Source of the DNA: an uncultured Alphaproteobacteria bacterium
GTDB taxonomy: Bacteria; Pseudomonadota; Alphaproteobacteria; HIMB59
Assembly (NCBI GenBank): GCA_902521485.1
Contig: CABYRQ010000003.1
Coordinates: forward strand, 1-59,858
DNA length: 59,858 nt
Reading direction: 5' to 3'
The notes under the pieces are model-generated. The model made no database searches. It was given only the letters and a program-made list of their open reading frames with translations, and was not told the origin of the DNA. The position numbers and the translations under genes are program-made. Numbering within the stretch: the stretch's first letter is position 1; the number at the start of each line of letters is the position of its first letter. This document shows positions 24,606 to 37,480 of the stretch, in pieces.

Positions 24606-25279
24606 TGAATTTAACTAAGAACAAAAAAAAACAAATCGAAGGTATAGACTTTACAAAGTCATACAAAATATCTGATGCAGTTAAAATTATAAAAGAAAAA
24701 AAATATGTTAAATTTGATGAGTCTTTAGAAGTATCAATCAATACAGGTATTGACTCTAAGCAGTCTGATCAAAATGTTAGAGGTAGTTTTATACCTCCCC
24801 ATGGTTTAGGAAAAAAAGTTCAAATAGCAGTTTTTGCTCAAGGAAAATCTGCAGAGGAGGCTAAAGCAGCTGGCGCTAGATATGTTGGAGGAGATGATTT
24901 GGTCGCTACTCTTGAAAAAAAGATTGACGTAGATGTAATTGTATCTACTCCAGACATGATGTCCGTTGTAAGTAAAATTGCTAAAATTTTAGGTCCAAAA
25001 GGTTTAATGCCTAACCCTAAAACAGGCACTGTTACAAATGATATAAAAAGTACAATTGAAAATATCAATAAAGGACTCGTAGCATATAAAAATGATAAAG
25101 CAGGAACCATACATGCTGCTTTAGGTAAAGTTAGTTTTGACGAAAGTAAATTAACTGAAAACGTAACTTCTTTTATTGAAGAAATTAAAAAAATAAAACC
25201 GTCAGGATTGAAGGGTAACTTTGTGAATTCTGTTTATCTATCTTCTTCTATGGGTTTTGGTTTAAGGGTTGAAATATAA
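24605..25279 (+). CDS. rplA: 50S ribosomal protein L1
   Basis: A 224-residue L1 forming the mobile L1 stalk near the E site. Recognisable are KYVKFDESLEVSINTGID, the IAVFAQGKSAEEAKAAGARY strand-helix pair, GPKGLMPNPKTGTVT, and the C-terminal PSGLKGNFVNSVYLSSSMG. Its stop (TAA) shares its last base with the rplJ ATG, so the intergenic region that carries the L10 autoregulatory leader in E. coli is missing. Confidence 0.97.
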   Translation: MNLTKNKKKQIEGIDFTKSYKISDAVKIIKEKKYVKFDESLEVSINTGIDSKQSDQNVRGSFIPPHGLGKKVQIAVFAQGKSAEEAKAAGARYVGGDDLVATLEKKIDVDVIVSTPDMMSVVSKIAKILGPKGLMPNPKTGTVTNDIKSTIENINKGLVAYKNDKAGTIHAALGKVSFDESKLTENVTSFIEEIKKIKPSGLKGNFVNSVYLSSSMGFGLRVEI

Positions 25280-25785
25280 TGAATAAAGCTGAAAAACAAC
25301 AATATATTGAAAACCTCGATCAAATGTCAAAGGATTATTCTGCTATATTCGTTGCATCGTTTTCAGAGATGTCGGTAAAAGAAATGATCGAATTTCGTAC
25401 TGAAATTAGAAATAATGATGGAGTAACTAAAGTTTCCAAAAATAATATCGTTAAAATATTTGTTAACAAAGATGATGAAAAAAAAGGTCTAATCGATTTT
25501 TTATCTAATCAAAAATTATTAATTTTTACAAATAATCCTGTTGGAACAGCAAAAGTTTGTAAAAAATTTGAAAAAGATTTGAAAAAGCTATCTGCAGAGG
25601 CAGCTTTTTTTGATAACCAGTTATATTCAAAAGAGGATATAGCAAAGGTTGCAACTTTACCTTCTCTTGATGAAATAAGAGGAAAAATAGTTGGATTGAT
25701 TAATGCTCCTGCTTCAAAACTTGTAAGATTATTACAAAGGCCTGATCAGGATATTATTTCAATACTACAAAACAAAAAAGACTAA
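25279..25785 (+). CDS. rplJ: 50S ribosomal protein L10
   Basis: A 168-residue L10 that anchors L7/L12 dimers to the ribosome. The N-terminal rRNA-binding domain contains YSAIFVASFSEMSVKEMIEF and VTKVSKNNIVKIFV, and the C-terminal helix that binds L7/L12 ends LVRLLQRPDQDIISILQN. The length and final helix are normal. Overlap of start with the rplA stop implies translational coupling. Confidence 0.95.
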   Translation: MNKAEKQQYIENLDQMSKDYSAIFVASFSEMSVKEMIEFRTEIRNNDGVTKVSKNNIVKIFVNKDDEKKGLIDFLSNQKLLIFTNNPVGTAKVCKKFEKDLKKLSAEAAFFDNQLYSKEDIAKVATLPSLDEIRGKIVGLINAPASKLVRLLQRPDQDIISILQNKKD

Positions 25786-25803
25786 TTAGGGAGAGACAAA
25801 AAA

Positions 25804-26178
25804 ATGGCAGATTTAAATAAAATTGTTGATGAGTTATCAACACTTACAGTAATGGAAGCAGCAGAACTTTCAAAGCTTTTAGAGGAAAAATGGGGTGTAA
25901 CCGCAGCGGCACCTGTAGCAGTAGCAGCAGGTGGGGCAGCCCCTGCAGCTGATGCAGCAGAAGAAAAAGATGCTTTTGATGTTGTACTTACAGCAGCCGG
26001 AGATCAAAAAATTAACGTTATTAAAGAAGTTAGAGCTATTACAGGTCTTGGTTTGAAAGAAGCTAAAGACATGGTTGAGGGTGCTCCAAAAACTTTAAAA
26101 GAGGGAGCTAAGAAAGAAGATGCGGAAGCTATGAAGACACAGCTAGAAGCCGCAGGCGCAAAAGTAGAACTTAAATAA
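25804..26178 (+). CDS. rplL: 50S ribosomal protein L7/L12
   Basis: A 124-residue stalk protein that recruits translation factors. The N-terminal dimerisation domain (to about residue 35) is followed by an alanine-rich hinge ([18 protein letters not shown]) and the globular C-terminal domain with [20 protein letters not shown] and the final [19 protein letters not shown] Shine-Dalgarno lies about 8 nt before the ATG, stronger than most in this operon, in keeping with the higher copy number of L7/L12. Confidence 0.98.
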   Translation: MADLNKIVDELSTLTVMEAAELSKLLEEKWGVTAAAPVAVAAGGAAPAADAAEEKDAFDVVLTAAGDQKINVIKEVRAITGLGLKEAKDMVEGAPKTLKEGAKKEDAEAMKTQLEAAGAKVELK

Positions 26179-26203
26179 TTAGTTATTATAGGTTCTATTT
26201 AAT

Positions 26204-29200
26204 ATGCCACTTAGCTTTACAGAAAAAAAACGAATTCGCTATTCTTTTGGTAAGATCGGTAAAACGATCGAAGTTCCAAATTTAGTTGATATTCAAAAAA
26301 TTTCCTACGATAAATTTCTTCAGTTAGGGAAATCAGTAGAGAACCGTTCAAATACAGGTCTGCAGGAAGTCTTTAATTCTGTCTTTCCAATAAAAGACTA
26401 TGCAGGTAAATCTGAACTTCACTATATAGACTATTACCTTGATAACCCTAAGTATGATGTAGATGAGTGTAGAAGGAAGGGTTTAACGTTTTCCGCATCT
26501 CTAATGGTTACTTTCCGATTAATCATTTGGGATATCAATGAAGAAACTGAAGAAAAATCACTAAGAGATATAAAAGAACAAGTAGTTTATTTAGGTGATT
26601 TACCTTTGATGACAAATAACGGTACATTTGTTGTTAATGGAACTGAAAGGGTTGTAGTAAGCCAATTACATAGATCTCCAGGCGTATTTTTTGACCATGA
26701 TGAGGGAAAAACTCATGCAAGTGGTAAGGTCTTATATAATGCAAGAATAATACCTTACAGGGGTTCTTGGTTAGATTTTGAATTTGATCACAAAGATAAC
26801 CTTTTCTTTAGAATTGATAGAAAAAAGAAAATGATATCTACCACTATTTTACAAGCATTGCCATCTAAGGCATCAGAAAAATATTTATACGAATGTATGC
26901 AAAATAAAGTTGAGCCCGACATTTATAAAGTTTCAGGGATGACTTCAGAAGAAATCTTAACTTATTTTTATGAAACATTTAACTTTAAGAAAAATAAAGA
27001 TGGATGGATTGTTAGTTTAGATTTAAATAAATTTAAATATAAAAATTTACCTTTTAACTTAGTCGATCCTAGCACTAATGAAGTAGTTGCTTACAAAGAT
27101 GTCAAATTATCATTAAAATTATTAAAAGAAATTAAAGACAAAAAAATTAATAAATTCTTTTTTAAAGAAGAAGATTTATATGGATTTTACTTATCAAATG
27201 ACATTGTTAATTATGATAATGGCTTAGTTTATGCTGAAGCTGGAACACTGTTAAGTGAGGAATTTTTTAAAAGACTTGAAGAACTATCTATAAGCCAATT
27301 CTCTGTCATTAACGCTAATCAGGCTACAGGTAATTTAGGTGTTATTAATTCACTTGTAGCTGACAAGAATAATTCACGAGAAGAAGCTCTTTTTGATATT
27401 TTTAAAATTTTAAGACCAGGTGAACCACCAACTTTAGAAGCAAGTAATTATTTGTTTCAAAATATGTTTTTCAGTGAAGATAGGTATGATTTATCTGAAG
27501 TAGGCAGGGTTAAACTAAACTCATACTTATCTTTGGATAAGGAAAATAAGACAAGAATCTTAAGCAAATCAGACATTCTTGCTGTTGCAAAAAAACTTTT
27601 TGATATGAAAACAGAGAGTGCTGGTAAAGATGACATAGACCATCTAGGAAACAGACGTGTTCGCTCAGTTGGAGAATTAATTGAAAACCAATACAGAATT
27701 GGATTGGTAAGAATGGAGAGAGCGATTAGAGAAAAAATGGGTACAGTTGATATTGAGTCAATTATGCCTCAGGATCTTGTTAATTCAAAACCTATACAAA
27801 CTGTTCTAAAAGAATTTACTGGAACAAGTCAGTTAAGTCAGTTTATGGATCAGACAAACCCATTGAGTGAGATTACACATAAAAGAAGAATCTCTGCACT
27901 GGGCCCAGGTGGACTTACTAGAGAGAGAGCAGGATTTGAGGTTAGAGATGTTCACACAACTCACTACGGTAGGATATGTCCTATTGAAACACCTGAAGGA
28001 TCAAACATCGGACTAATTAATAGCCTTTCATCCTTTGCTAGAATAAATCAGTATGGTTTTATCGAAACTCCCTATAGAAAAATTATTAAAGGCACTGTAA
28101 CTGACGAAGTTCTATATTTAAATGCAGATGAAGAGGAAAGTTACACTATAGCCCAAGCAAATAGCCCAATTAATGAAAACGGTAAATTCTCAGAAGAACA
28201 AGTAAGTTGTAGAAGAAGAGGGGATTTTATTTTCTGTGATCCATCAGAAATAGATTTCATGGATGTAAATCCTCAACAATTAGTATCTGTTGCAGCTTCT
28301 CTTATTCCATTTCTTGAAAATGATGACGCCAATAGAGCTTTGATGGGATCGAATATGATGAGACAAGCCGTTCCTTTAGTTAAAAGTGAAGCTCCTCTTG
28401 TTGGCACAGGATTCGAGTCAAAAGTAGCAAGAGATAGTGGAGCAGTAGTTGTAGCAAAAAATAGTGGGTACGTACATCAAGTTGACTCATCAAGAATAGT
28501 TATTAGATCTGACTCTAAAAATATTAGTAAGGATAAAAGTGGCGTCGACATTTATAACTTAAAAAAGTTTCAAAGATCTAATCAAAGCACTGCTATTAAC
28601 CAAAAACCAATTGTTAAAATCGGCGATTATGTAGAAAGAGGTGATATTATAGCTGATGGTCCATCAACTGACTTAGGTGAATTAGCCTTAGGAAGAAATT
28701 TACTCGTAGGATTTATGCCATGGAATGGATACAACTTTGAGGACTCTATAATAATGTCTGAAAGAGTTGTTCATGAAGACAGATATACCTCAATACACAT
28801 TGAGGAGTTTGAAGTCTTATGCAGAGATACAAAACTAGGACCTGAGGAAATCACAAGAGATATGCCAAATGTTGGTGATGAAAGTATTACTAATCTCGAT
28901 GAAGCTGGTATTGTTTATATAGGTTCAGAGGTTAAACCAGGAGATATACTTGTTGGAAAGGTTTCCCCCAAAGGTGACTCACCCATTACACCTGAGGAAA
29001 AGTTATTAAGAGCTATTTTCTCAGAAAAAGCGGCCGATGTTAAAGATACATCTTTGAGACTACCAACTGGTTACTCTGGTGTTGTAGTCGACGTACAAGT
29101 ATTAGTTCGAAGAGGCGTTGAAAAAGATGAAAGAACAATAGCTATTGAAAGAGTGGAAATAGATAGGTTAGCTAAAGATAGAGACGACGAAAAGAATATT

Positions 29201-30400
29201 TTAGAAAATAATTACAAACAAAATCTAATAAGTATATTTAAAAACAAGAATGCCAGTTCAAACATAGATATTTTTACAAAAGGTAATAATATTGAAGAAG
29301 ATCTATTGAAATCAAAATCTATTGAGATTTTGGAACAAATTAAAGTTGATGACAGTATTTCCATGGAAACATTTGTTTCTCAAAAGAAAATCTTCAACGA
29401 TGCTGTAATTTTGTTAGACAAAAAATTCCAAAATAAAATTGAAAAAATTCAAAGTGGTGACGATTTACTACCTGGTGTTCTAAAAGTTGTTAAAGTTTTT
29501 GTTGCTGTAAAAAGAAAATTGCAAGCAGGTGACAAAATGGCTGGAAGACATGGTAATAAAGGTGTTATATCAAAGATTGTACCAATTGAAGACATGCCTT
29601 TCTTGGAAGATGGAACTCCTGTAGATGTTTTATTAAACCCATTAGGTGTCCCAAGTAGAATGAATATTGGTCAAATATTAGAGACACACTTGGGTTGGGC
29701 TGCTTACGGTATAGGTAAACAAATTTCACAAAGCTTAGATATGGCCAAGAAAGAGGGAAATATCATCCAATTAAAAGAGTCTCTATCAAGTTTTTATGAA
29801 CAGAACAAAGACTCAAATACTGAAATAACTAAGATGAATGACGATCAGCTAATTGAATTAGCAGAAAATTTAGAAAAAGGTGTTACATTTGCTACACCTG
29901 TTTTTGATGGTACAAATACCCAAGAAATTACAAATTTATTAGATAAGGCAGGATTTGATAATAGTGGCCAAGTCCATTTATACGATGGAAGGTCAGGGGA
30001 AAGGTTCGAAAGAAAAGTAACTGTAGGTTATAAATATATTCTAAAACTTCATCATTTGATTGATGATAAAATTCATGCAAGATCTATCGGCCCTTACAGT
30101 TTAGTTACACAACAACCTTTAGGTGGTAAAGCCCAATTTGGTGGTCAAAGATTTGGAGAAATGGAAGTATGGGCTTTGGAGGCATATGGAGCGTCAAATA
30201 CTTTACAAGAGATTTTAACTATCAAATCTGATGACGTTGCTGGAAGAACAAAAGTTTATGAAGCATTAATTAGAGGTGATTATAACTTTGAAAGTGGAAT
30301 TCCTGAGTCTTTTCACGTTTTAGTTAAAGAACTAAAATCCCTTGGATTAAATGTGGAACTAATAGAAACAGATCCAACTGCTAGTAGAGAGAGCGCATAA
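26204..30400 (+). CDS. rpoB: DNA-directed RNA polymerase subunit beta
   Basis: A full-length 1398-residue beta subunit. Seen are the N-terminal [14 protein letters not shown], the rifampicin-pocket region [20 protein letters not shown] with the wild-type D, H and S positions, [33 protein letters not shown], the active-site [36 protein letters not shown] and the C-terminal [20 protein letters not shown]. All conserved blocks are intact; a lysine-rich insertion around residues 1000-1060 fits the usual proteobacterial insert. It shares one base with rpoC. Confidence 0.99.
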   Translation: MPLSFTEKKRIRYSFGKIGKTIEVPNLVDIQKISYDKFLQLGKSVENRSNTGLQEVFNSVFPIKDYAGKSELHYIDYYLDNPKYDVDECRRKGLTFSASLMVTFRLIIWDINEETEEKSLRDIKEQVVYLGDLPLMTNNGTFVVNGTERVVVSQLHRSPGVFFDHDEGKTHASGKVLYNARIIPYRGSWLDFEFDHKDNLFFRIDRKKKMISTTILQALPSKASEKYLYECMQNKVEPDIYKVSGMTSEEILTYFYETFNFKKNKDGWIVSLDLNKFKYKNLPFNLVDPSTNEVVAYKDVKLSLKLLKEIKDKKINKFFFKEEDLYGFYLSNDIVNYDNGLVYAEAGTLLSEEFFKRLEELSISQFSVINANQATGNLGVINSLVADKNNSREEALFDIFKILRPGEPPTLEASNYLFQNMFFSEDRYDLSEVGRVKLNSYLSLDKENKTRILSKSDILAVAKKLFDMKTESAGKDDIDHLGNRRVRSVGELIENQYRIGLVRMERAIREKMGTVDIESIMPQDLVNSKPIQTVLKEFTGTSQLSQFMDQTNPLSEITHKRRISALGPGGLTRERAGFEVRDVHTTHYGRICPIETPEGSNIGLINSLSSFARINQYGFIETPYRKIIKGTVTDEVLYLNADEEESYTIAQANSPINENGKFSEEQVSCRRRGDFIFCDPSEIDFMDVNPQQLVSVAASLIPFLENDDANRALMGSNMMRQAVPLVKSEAPLVGTGFESKVARDSGAVVVAKNSGYVHQVDSSRIVIRSDSKNISKDKSGVDIYNLKKFQRSNQSTAINQKPIVKIGDYVERGDIIADGPSTDLGELALGRNLLVGFMPWNGYNFEDSIIMSERVVHEDRYTSIHIEEFEVLCRDTKLGPEEITRDMPNVGDESITNLDEAGIVYIGSEVKPGDILVGKVSPKGDSPITPEEKLLRAIFSEKAADVKDTSLRLPTGYSGVVVDVQVLVRRGVEKDERTIAIERVEIDRLAKDRDDEKNILENNYKQNLISIFKNKNASSNIDIFTKGNNIEEDLLKSKSIEILEQIKVDDSISMETFVSQKKIFNDAVILLDKKFQNKIEKIQSGDDLLPGVLKVVKVFVAVKRKLQAGDKMAGRHGNKGVISKIVPIEDMPFLEDGTPVDVLLNPLGVPSRMNIGQILETHLGWAAYGIGKQISQSLDMAKKEGNIIQLKESLSSFYEQNKDSNTEITKMNDDQLIELAENLEKGVTFATPVFDGTNTQEITNLLDKAGFDNSGQVHLYDGRSGERFERKVTVGYKYILKLHHLIDDKIHARSIGPYSLVTQQPLGGKAQFGGQRFGEMEVWALEAYGASNTLQEILTIKSDDVAGRTKVYEALIRGDYNFESGIPESFHVLVKELKSLGLNVELIETDPTASRESA

Positions 30401-33400
30401 TGAAAGACTTAACTAATTTATTTAAAACAAATAATCAAACTTTGAATTTTGATCAGATTAAGATTTCTGTTTCAAGCCCTGAACAAATAAGATCATGGTC
30501 TTTTGGTGAAATCAAAAAACCAGAGACTATAAATTACAGAACTTTTAAACCCGAAAGAGAAGGTTTGTTTTGTGCTAGAATTTTTGGACCTACAAAAGAT
30601 TACGAATGTTTATGTGGAAAATATAAAAGAATGAAATTTAAAGGCATTACATGTGAAAAATGTGGTGTCGAGGTTACACTATCTAAAGTTAGAAGAGAGA
30701 GAATGGCCCATATAGAATTAGCAGCTCCAGTTGCTCATATTTGGTTTTTAAAGTCATTACCAAGTAGAATTGGTCTTGCTCTTGATATAACTCTAAAGAA
30801 TCTTGAAAAGGTATTATATTTTGAAAGCCACATTGTGATTGACCCTCTTTTATCAGGCTTAAGTGCAAATCAATTGTTATCTGATGAGGAATTAGAAGAG
30901 GCAATTGACCAATTTGGTGAAGATTCTTTTAAGCATGGAATTGGTGCAGAAGCTGTTCAAGAAATTTTATCTAAAATTGATTTAGAGGCTGAGATACAAA
31001 AACTAGTTGAAGAAAGTGAAGCCACTTCATCTGAGACTAAAAAGAAAAAAATCCTTAAGAGAATGAAAGTAATGGAAGGATTCAAAAACTCCAGTATAAA
31101 ACCTGAATGGATGATTTTAAAAGTACTACCTGTTATCCCACCAGAGTTAAGACCACTTGTGCCTCTAGAAGGAGGCCGTTTTGCTACATCTGACTTAAAT
31201 GACTTATATCGTAGAGTTATAAATAGAAATAACAGATTAAAAAGACTTTTAGATTTAAGAGCACCAGACATTATTGTTAGAAATGAAAAAAGGATGTTGC
31301 AAGAGTCAGTAGATGCTCTTTTTGATAATGGAAGAAGAGGAAGGGTTATCACAAGTACTAATAAAAGACCTCTCAAATCTTTATCTGAAATGCTAAAAGG
31401 TAAACAAGGTAGATTTAGACAAAATTTACTAGGAAAAAGAGTTGACTACTCTGGCAGATCAGTAATCGTTGTTGGACCAGAGTTAAAACTTCATCAATGT
31501 GGATTACCTAAAAAAATGGCTTTAGAATTATTTAAACCATTTATATATAATAAGCTTGAGTCTTATGGTTTCGCCTCAACTCTTAAATCTGCTAGAAAAA
31601 TGGTAGAGTCAGAAAGACCTGAAGTATGGGATATACTTGACGAAGTAATTAGAGAACATCCAATACTTTTAAATAGAGCTCCTACATTACATAGATTAGG
31701 TATCCAAGCATTTGAACCTATATTAATAGAAGGCAAAGCTATACAACTTCATCCACTAGTTTGTACTGCATTCAATGCAGATTTTGATGGTGACCAGATG
31801 GCAGTTCACATACCTCTAAGTCTCGAAGCTCAGTTAGAAGCAAGAGTTTTAATGATGAGCACCAATAACATTCTATCACCTTCTAGTGGAAAACCGATCA
31901 TTGTTCCAAGTCAGGATATAGTTTTGGGCATTTACTACTTATCATTGATTAATGATAAACAAGAGCCAAAGAAATACTACTCTCATGTTGGTGAAGTTGA
32001 GTTTGCACTTGAAAACAAAACAATTGAATTACACACACCTATACTTTATAGAACTAAAATTTATAACTCAGAAAAGGATAGTTTTGAATACAAGAAATAT
32101 ACTACATCGGCGGGTAGAGTTATGCTTTTTAAAACAGTTCCTGAGAACAAAGATTTACCTTTTGATGTAATTAACAAAGTTCTTACAAAAAAAGATATTA
32201 GTAATCTTTTAGACAATGTTTATAGATTTACTGGTCAGAAGGCGACCTGCATATTCGTTGATCAAATAATGAACGTAGGTTTTAAGTATGCTGCAAAAGC
32301 AGGTATTTCATTTGGAAAAGATGATTTAGTAATACCTGAGGAAAAGAATGTTCTAATACAAGACACTCAAAAACAAGTTAATAGCCTTGAAAATCAATAT
32401 CAAGAGGGTCTTATCACTGAAAGAGAAAAATATAATAAAGTTGTAGGCTTGTGGTCTACATGCACAGACAAAGTTGCAAAAGCAATGATGAAAACTGTTT
32501 CATCAAATAAAGATAGCCAAATTAATTCTGTATATATTATGGCGGACTCTGGTGCGCGTGGTTCTGAGGCTCAGCTAAAGCAGTTGGCGGGTATGAGAGG
32601 TTTGATGGCAAGACCATCAGGAGAGATTATTGAAAATCCAATTACATCTAACTTTAAAGATGGCTTAACAGTTCTTGAATATTTTAATTCTACTCACGGA
32701 GCTAGAAAAGGCTTAGCTGACACTGCTCTTAAAACAGCAAGTTCAGGTTATTTGACTAGAAGACTAGTTGATGTTGCTCAAGATTTAACAATTACATGTA
32801 AAGATTGCACATGTAAAAATGGTTTAACTGTTGACACTATTTATGAGTCTGGTGAGGTCTCTATACCTTTGACTGAAAGAGTTTTTGGTAGATATCTTGC
32901 CGATGATGTTAAAAACAAAAAAGGTGATGTGATCATAAAAAATGACTCTTACATTTCACACGAAGAAATTGAATTATTAGAAAAAGAAAATATTACATCT
33001 GTTAGAATTAAATCACCAATCACTTGTGGAACAACGCATGGTATTTGTGCTAAATCCTATGGAAGAGATTTAGCTAAAGGAGTACCTGTAAATACTGGCG
33101 AAGCAGTTGGTATTATCGCAGCTCAGTCAATTGGTGAACCTGGTACCCAGTTAACAATGAGAACATTCCATGTTGGAGGTGTCGCAAGTTCCTCCGCTGA
33201 AAAATCAAATTTTGAGTCTCCTAGTGATGGTAAAGTTAAAATTAAAAACCTCAGATCTGTTGTAAATGGATCTGGAAATGAAATAATTATTAATAGAACA
33301 ACTGAGCTTGAAATATTTGATAATAATAAAACATTAGTCTCCTCGTTCAGAGCCCCATATGGATCAACTTTATTAGTAAAAAACGGTGCAGATGTTAAGC

Positions 33401-34512
33401 TAAACAGCTTATTACTCGAATGGGATCCTTACACTGTACCTATAGTAGCTGAGGAAACTGGAAAATTAGATTTTAGTGATCTAGTTGAGGGCGTATCATT
33501 TATTGAGAAGTTTGATGAGACCACAGGTATCTCATCAAAAGTTATAATCGATTGGAAAAGCTTTCAGGGAAAGCAAGATTTAAAGCCACAGTTGTTAATA
33601 ACAGATAAAGATGGCAATCCAATTAAATCAAAAAATTCATCTACCTATGATTTAAGTGTTGGTATTGTTCTAAATATTGAAAAAGGAAAAGATGTTACTG
33701 CTGGTGATGTAATAGCTAGAATTCCAAGAGCGTCCTCAAAAACAAAAGATATTACAGGTGGACTACCAAGAGTTGCTGATATTTTTGAGTCAAGAAAACC
33801 AAAGAACCCTGCTGTTTTAGCAGAAATATCAGGAACAATTGAATTTGGAAAAGATATTAAAAGTAAAAGAAGAATTATTATCAATCCCGAAGAAGGAGAG
33901 CCGGTAGAATTTTTAATTCCAAAAGGTACTTATATTTATTTTAATGAGGGAGATAAGGTAAACAAAGGTGATATGATTGTTGATGGGACTCCAGCTCCGA
34001 CAGATATTTTAAATATTCTTGGAATTGAGGCCTTAGCTGAATATATGGTAAGAGAAGTTCAGAAAGTTTATCGTTTACAAGGTGTTTTGATTGATGACAA
34101 GCACATAGAATGTATTACACGTCAAATGCTACAAAAAGTCGAAGTAATCGATGCTGGTGACAGTGAATATTTAGTTGGTGATATAAAAGATAAAATAGAA
34201 GTTATAGAAAAGAATAGCGCATTAAAAAAAGAAGGTAAAAAAGAGGTTAATTATAAAATGATGATCTTAGGAATTACAAAGGCTAGTCTTCAAACTAACT
34301 CCTTCATTTCAGCGGCCTCTTTCCAAGAAACAACTAGAGTTCTCACCGAGGCAGCTATAAACGGAAAAGTAGATAAATTAACTGGCCTCAAGGAAAATGT
34401 TATTGTGGGTAAATTAATACCTGCTGGAACTGGTAACGTAATTAGAGCTCTACGAAAAGAGGCAAAAATCCGTGATAATTCAATACAAAAACAGTTAGAA
34501 ACCTCTAAATAG
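30400..34512 (+). CDS. rpoC: DNA-directed RNA polymerase subunit beta'
   Basis: A full-length 1370-residue beta' subunit. It shows the zinc-ribbon cysteines (Cys70, 72, 85, 88), the clamp and rudder region, [20 protein letters not shown], the catalytic Mg loop [12 protein letters not shown] (DFDGD at residues 461-465), the bridge helix region [19 protein letters not shown], and the second Zn site near CKDCTC and CGTTHGIC. The C-terminal trigger-loop portion [20 protein letters not shown] is intact. It is followed 41 nt later by the str operon with its own promoter. Confidence 0.99.
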   Translation: MKDLTNLFKTNNQTLNFDQIKISVSSPEQIRSWSFGEIKKPETINYRTFKPEREGLFCARIFGPTKDYECLCGKYKRMKFKGITCEKCGVEVTLSKVRRERMAHIELAAPVAHIWFLKSLPSRIGLALDITLKNLEKVLYFESHIVIDPLLSGLSANQLLSDEELEEAIDQFGEDSFKHGIGAEAVQEILSKIDLEAEIQKLVEESEATSSETKKKKILKRMKVMEGFKNSSIKPEWMILKVLPVIPPELRPLVPLEGGRFATSDLNDLYRRVINRNNRLKRLLDLRAPDIIVRNEKRMLQESVDALFDNGRRGRVITSTNKRPLKSLSEMLKGKQGRFRQNLLGKRVDYSGRSVIVVGPELKLHQCGLPKKMALELFKPFIYNKLESYGFASTLKSARKMVESERPEVWDILDEVIREHPILLNRAPTLHRLGIQAFEPILIEGKAIQLHPLVCTAFNADFDGDQMAVHIPLSLEAQLEARVLMMSTNNILSPSSGKPIIVPSQDIVLGIYYLSLINDKQEPKKYYSHVGEVEFALENKTIELHTPILYRTKIYNSEKDSFEYKKYTTSAGRVMLFKTVPENKDLPFDVINKVLTKKDISNLLDNVYRFTGQKATCIFVDQIMNVGFKYAAKAGISFGKDDLVIPEEKNVLIQDTQKQVNSLENQYQEGLITEREKYNKVVGLWSTCTDKVAKAMMKTVSSNKDSQINSVYIMADSGARGSEAQLKQLAGMRGLMARPSGEIIENPITSNFKDGLTVLEYFNSTHGARKGLADTALKTASSGYLTRRLVDVAQDLTITCKDCTCKNGLTVDTIYESGEVSIPLTERVFGRYLADDVKNKKGDVIIKNDSYISHEEIELLEKENITSVRIKSPITCGTTHGICAKSYGRDLAKGVPVNTGEAVGIIAAQSIGEPGTQLTMRTFHVGGVASSSAEKSNFESPSDGKVKIKNLRSVVNGSGNEIIINRTTELEIFDNNKTLVSSFRAPYGSTLLVKNGADVKLNSLLLEWDPYTVPIVAEETGKLDFSDLVEGVSFIEKFDETTGISSKVIIDWKSFQGKQDLKPQLLITDKDGNPIKSKNSSTYDLSVGIVLNIEKGKDVTAGDVIARIPRASSKTKDITGGLPRVADIFESRKPKNPAVLAEISGTIEFGKDIKSKRRIIINPEEGEPVEFLIPKGTYIYFNEGDKVNKGDMIVDGTPAPTDILNILGIEALAEYMVREVQKVYRLQGVLIDDKHIECITRQMLQKVEVIDAGDSEYLVGDIKDKIEVIEKNSALKKEGKKEVNYKMMILGITKASLQTNSFISAASFQETTRVLTEAAINGKVDKLTGLKENVIVGKLIPAGTGNVIRALRKEAKIRDNSIQKQLETSK

Positions 34513-34515
34513 ATG

Positions 34516-34544
34516 TTGACTATACTTAATACTATAAATATATT
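34516..34544 (+). promoter_or_regulatory. Probable sigma-70 promoter of the str operon (rpsL), leaderless candidate
   Basis: TTGACT (34516-34521) and TATATT (34539-34544) are spaced exactly 17 nt apart, each five of six to consensus. The transcript would begin about 34551, only about 3 nt before the rpsL ATG at 34554, and no Shine-Dalgarno precedes the ATG. Confidence 0.6.
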
Positions 34545-34553
34545 CTGCGAACT

Positions 34554-34928
34554 ATGCCGACCATAAACCAATTAGTTAGGAAATCTAGGGAGAAAGTCTC
34601 TAAGAGAAATAAAGTTCCTGCTCTTAAGTCATGTCCTCAAAAAAGAGGGGTATGCCTTAGAGTTTACACTACCACTCCTAAAAAACCTAATTCAGCCTTA
34701 AGAAAGGTTGCAAGAGTTAAGCTTACAAATGGTCAAGAAGTTACGGCATATATTCCGGGTGAAGGACATAACTTACAGGAACACTCTGTTGTGCTAATAC
34801 GTGGCGGAAGAGTTAAGGATTTACCAGGCGTAAGATATCATATAATTAGAGGAACTTTAGATACTCAAGGGCTTGAAAAAAGAAGGCAACGAAGATCTAA
34901 ATACGGTGCAAAAAGGCCGAAAAATTAA
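34554..34928 (+). CDS. rpsL: 30S ribosomal protein S12
   Basis: A 124-residue S12 at the decoding centre. The loop [19 protein letters not shown] carries wild-type lysines at the streptomycin-sensitive position (Lys43/44), and [17 protein letters not shown] has the second wild-type lysine. The ATG has no Shine-Dalgarno and lies next to the predicted transcription start, so it may be read from a leaderless mRNA. rpsG follows after 10 nt. Confidence 0.98.
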   Translation: MPTINQLVRKSREKVSKRNKVPALKSCPQKRGVCLRVYTTTPKKPNSALRKVARVKLTNGQEVTAYIPGEGHNLQEHSVVLIRGGRVKDLPGVRYHIIRGTLDTQGLEKRRQRRSKYGAKRPKN

Positions 34929-34938
34929 AATTTAAATC

Positions 34939-35412
34939 ATGTCAAGAAGAAGAGCAGCAGAGAAAAGACAAGTATTGCCGGATCCTATTTACAACAGTGT
35001 TGTTTTAAATAAGTTCATAAATGAGGTAATGGTAGGGGGTAAAAAAACAGTAGCCCAAAAAATTGTGTATGGTGCCCTCGATATAATTAAAACAAATAAT
35101 CAAAGTAACGATCCTTTAGAGTATTTTCAAAAATCTATCAATAACGTTAAACCTTCTGTTGAAGTCAAATCAAGAAGAGTAGGTGGCGCTACTTATCAAG
35201 TACCAATGGAAGTTAGAAGCACTAGAGCTCAAGCATTAGCATTTAAATGGATTTTAACTAATTCAAAAAAACGAAATGAAAAAACCCAAAGAGAGAGGTT
35301 AGCAAATGAACTTATAGATGCTTTTGAAAATAAAGGTAATTCTGTTAAGAAAAAAGATGAAGTTCATAAAATGGCAGAGGCTAATAGAGCATTCGCTCAC
35401 TACAGGTGGTAA
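34939..35412 (+). CDS. rpsG: 30S ribosomal protein S7
   Basis: A 157-residue S7 that nucleates the 30S head. It contains the N-terminal [35 protein letters not shown] and the C-terminal [20 protein letters not shown]. The E. coli S12-S7 intergenic autoregulatory site is replaced by a 10-nt gap. fusA begins 2 nt after its stop when the ATG start is used. Confidence 0.98.
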   Translation: MSRRRAAEKRQVLPDPIYNSVVLNKFINEVMVGGKKTVAQKIVYGALDIIKTNNQSNDPLEYFQKSINNVKPSVEVKSRRVGGATYQVPMEVRSTRAQALAFKWILTNSKKRNEKTQRERLANELIDAFENKGNSVKKKDEVHKMAEANRAFAHYRW

Positions 35413-35414
35413 AA

Positions 35415-37478
35415 ATGGATTTAAGCAAATACAGAAACATCGGAATTATGGCCCATATTGATGCGGGTAAAACTACAACCACTGAAAGAATTTTATATTA
35501 TACAGGAAAGTCTCATAAAATTGGTGAAGTTCATGATGGTGCCGCAACAATGGATTGGATGGAACAAGAGCAAGAAAGAGGTATAACAATAACTTCAGCT
35601 GCTACAACCTGTTTTTGGAATGATCACAGAATAAATATTATTGATACGCCAGGCCATGTTGATTTCACAATTGAAGTTGAGAGATCTTTAAGAGTTTTAG
35701 ACGGTGCTGTTGCATGTTTTGACGGTGTTGCAGGAGTTGAACCACAATCGGAAACAGTTTGGAGACAAGCTGATAGATACAAAGTTCCGAGGATTTGTTT
35801 TTGTAATAAAATGGATAGACTTGGAGCAGATTTTGAAATGAATGTTCAATCTATCAAAGATAGATTGGGAGCCAATCCTCTTGTTTTGCAAATGGCAATT
35901 GGAAAAGAGGCAGACTTCAAAGGAGTTGTGGACCTAGTCAATTTTAAATCAATTATTTGGAAAGACGATAGTCTCGGCGCTGAATATGACGTTACTGATA
36001 TTAGCGATGATTTAATTGAGGAAGCTAAGAAAAAAAGAGAAGAGTTAATAGAAAATGCAGTTGAGGCAGATGATAAAGCTCTAGAAGACTATTTAGAGGG
36101 AAAAGAAATATCTGTTGATACTTTAAAAGCTTGTATAAGAAAAGGAACAATTGATTTTAAATTTGTTCCAGTTTTGTGTGGGACTGCATTTAAAAATAAA
36201 GGTGTCCAACCATTACTTGATGCTGTTGTAGATTATTTACCCTCTCCTAAAGACATAGGTTTTGTTGAAGGAATAAAAGAAGACTCAGATGATAAATTAC
36301 AAATTCCTAATACCCCCGAAGAACCTTTTGCGGCCTTAGCTTTCAAAGTAGCAGCTGATCCTTTTGTTGGCCAAATAACTTTTTGTAGACTTTATTGTGG
36401 AAACCTAAGTTCAGGCTCTACTATACTTAATTCATCAAAAAATCAAAAAGAAAGAATTGGAAGAATGCTTTTAATGCATTCAAACACTAGAGAAGAAATT
36501 AAAGATGCAAAGGCAGGAGATATAGTTGCTTTAGTTGGTTTAAAGAATGTCACTACTGGTGATACTTTATGTGATCCATCAAAAAAAGTTATCTTAGAAA
36601 AAATGGAATTCCCTGATCCTGTTATTGAAGTTGCAGTTGAACCTAAAACAAAAGCTGACTATGAAAAAATGGGACAAGCCTTGGGAAGATTAGCTCAAGA
36701 GGATCCAAGTTTCAGAGTTACTTCAGATGAAGAGTCTGGACAGACAATTATTAAAGGTATGGGCGAACTTCATTTAGAAATTTTGGTTGATAGAATGAAA
36801 AGAGAATTCAAAGTCGAAGCTGATGTAGGAGCTCCTCAAGTTGCGTATAGAGAAACTATTACTAAAGATGTCGAAGTAGATTATACACATAAAAAACAAT
36901 CTGGTGGTGCTGGGCAATTTGCAAGAGTAAAAATGAAATTCAAACCATTAGAGAGAAATTCTGGTGTTAAATTTGTTAACACAGTAGTTGGAGGAAATAT
37001 TCCAAAAGAATATATCCCTGGAGTAGAAAAAGGTATTAATTTTGCTGCTCAAAATGGAGTCATAGCTGGCTATAACGTTATAGACTTTGAAGCAGAAGTT
37101 CATGATGGTGCATTTCATGATGTTGACTCCTCTGTATTAGCTTTTGAGATAGCTTCAAGAGCCGCATTCAGAGAAGCTGTTGGAAAAGCTGGACCAAAAT
37201 TACTTGAGCCAATGATGAAAGTTGAAGTAGTTACCCCAGAAGATTACATGGGCGATATTATTGGTGATTTAAATTCAAGAAGAGGTCAAATTGAAAAAAT
37301 GGAAGACAGGGGTAACGCCAAAGTTGTATCGTCTGTAGTTCCTCTTGCTAATATGTTTGGTTATGTTAATAATCTACGCTCAATGAGCCAAGGAAGAGCA
37401 AGTTATACAATGTTATTCTCACACTATGATGTCGTACCTTCAAATGTTGAAGAGGAAATTAAATCTAAACTGGCATAA
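35415..37478 (+). CDS. fusA: Elongation factor G
   Basis: A 687-residue translocase GTPase from ATG 35415; a GTG at 35406 would add three residues inside rpsG, whereas the AGGTGG at 35404-35409 fits as a ribosome-binding site for the ATG. G motifs are [31 protein letters not shown] and [10 protein letters not shown]. Domain IV has [20 protein letters not shown] and the loop [11 protein letters not shown]. It is followed directly by rpsJ rather than by tuf. Confidence 0.98.
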   Translation: MDLSKYRNIGIMAHIDAGKTTTTERILYYTGKSHKIGEVHDGAATMDWMEQEQERGITITSAATTCFWNDHRINIIDTPGHVDFTIEVERSLRVLDGAVACFDGVAGVEPQSETVWRQADRYKVPRICFCNKMDRLGADFEMNVQSIKDRLGANPLVLQMAIGKEADFKGVVDLVNFKSIIWKDDSLGAEYDVTDISDDLIEEAKKKREELIENAVEADDKALEDYLEGKEISVDTLKACIRKGTIDFKFVPVLCGTAFKNKGVQPLLDAVVDYLPSPKDIGFVEGIKEDSDDKLQIPNTPEEPFAALAFKVAADPFVGQITFCRLYCGNLSSGSTILNSSKNQKERIGRMLLMHSNTREEIKDAKAGDIVALVGLKNVTTGDTLCDPSKKVILEKMEFPDPVIEVAVEPKTKADYEKMGQALGRLAQEDPSFRVTSDEESGQTIIKGMGELHLEILVDRMKREFKVEADVGAPQVAYRETITKDVEVDYTHKKQSGGAGQFARVKMKFKPLERNSGVKFVNTVVGGNIPKEYIPGVEKGINFAAQNGVIAGYNVIDFEAEVHDGAFHDVDSSVLAFEIASRAAFREAVGKAGPKLLEPMMKVEVVTPEDYMGDIIGDLNSRRGQIEKMEDRGNAKVVSSVVPLANMFGYVNNLRSMSQGRASYTMLFSHYDVVPSNVEEEIKSKLA

Positions 37479-37480
37479 TC

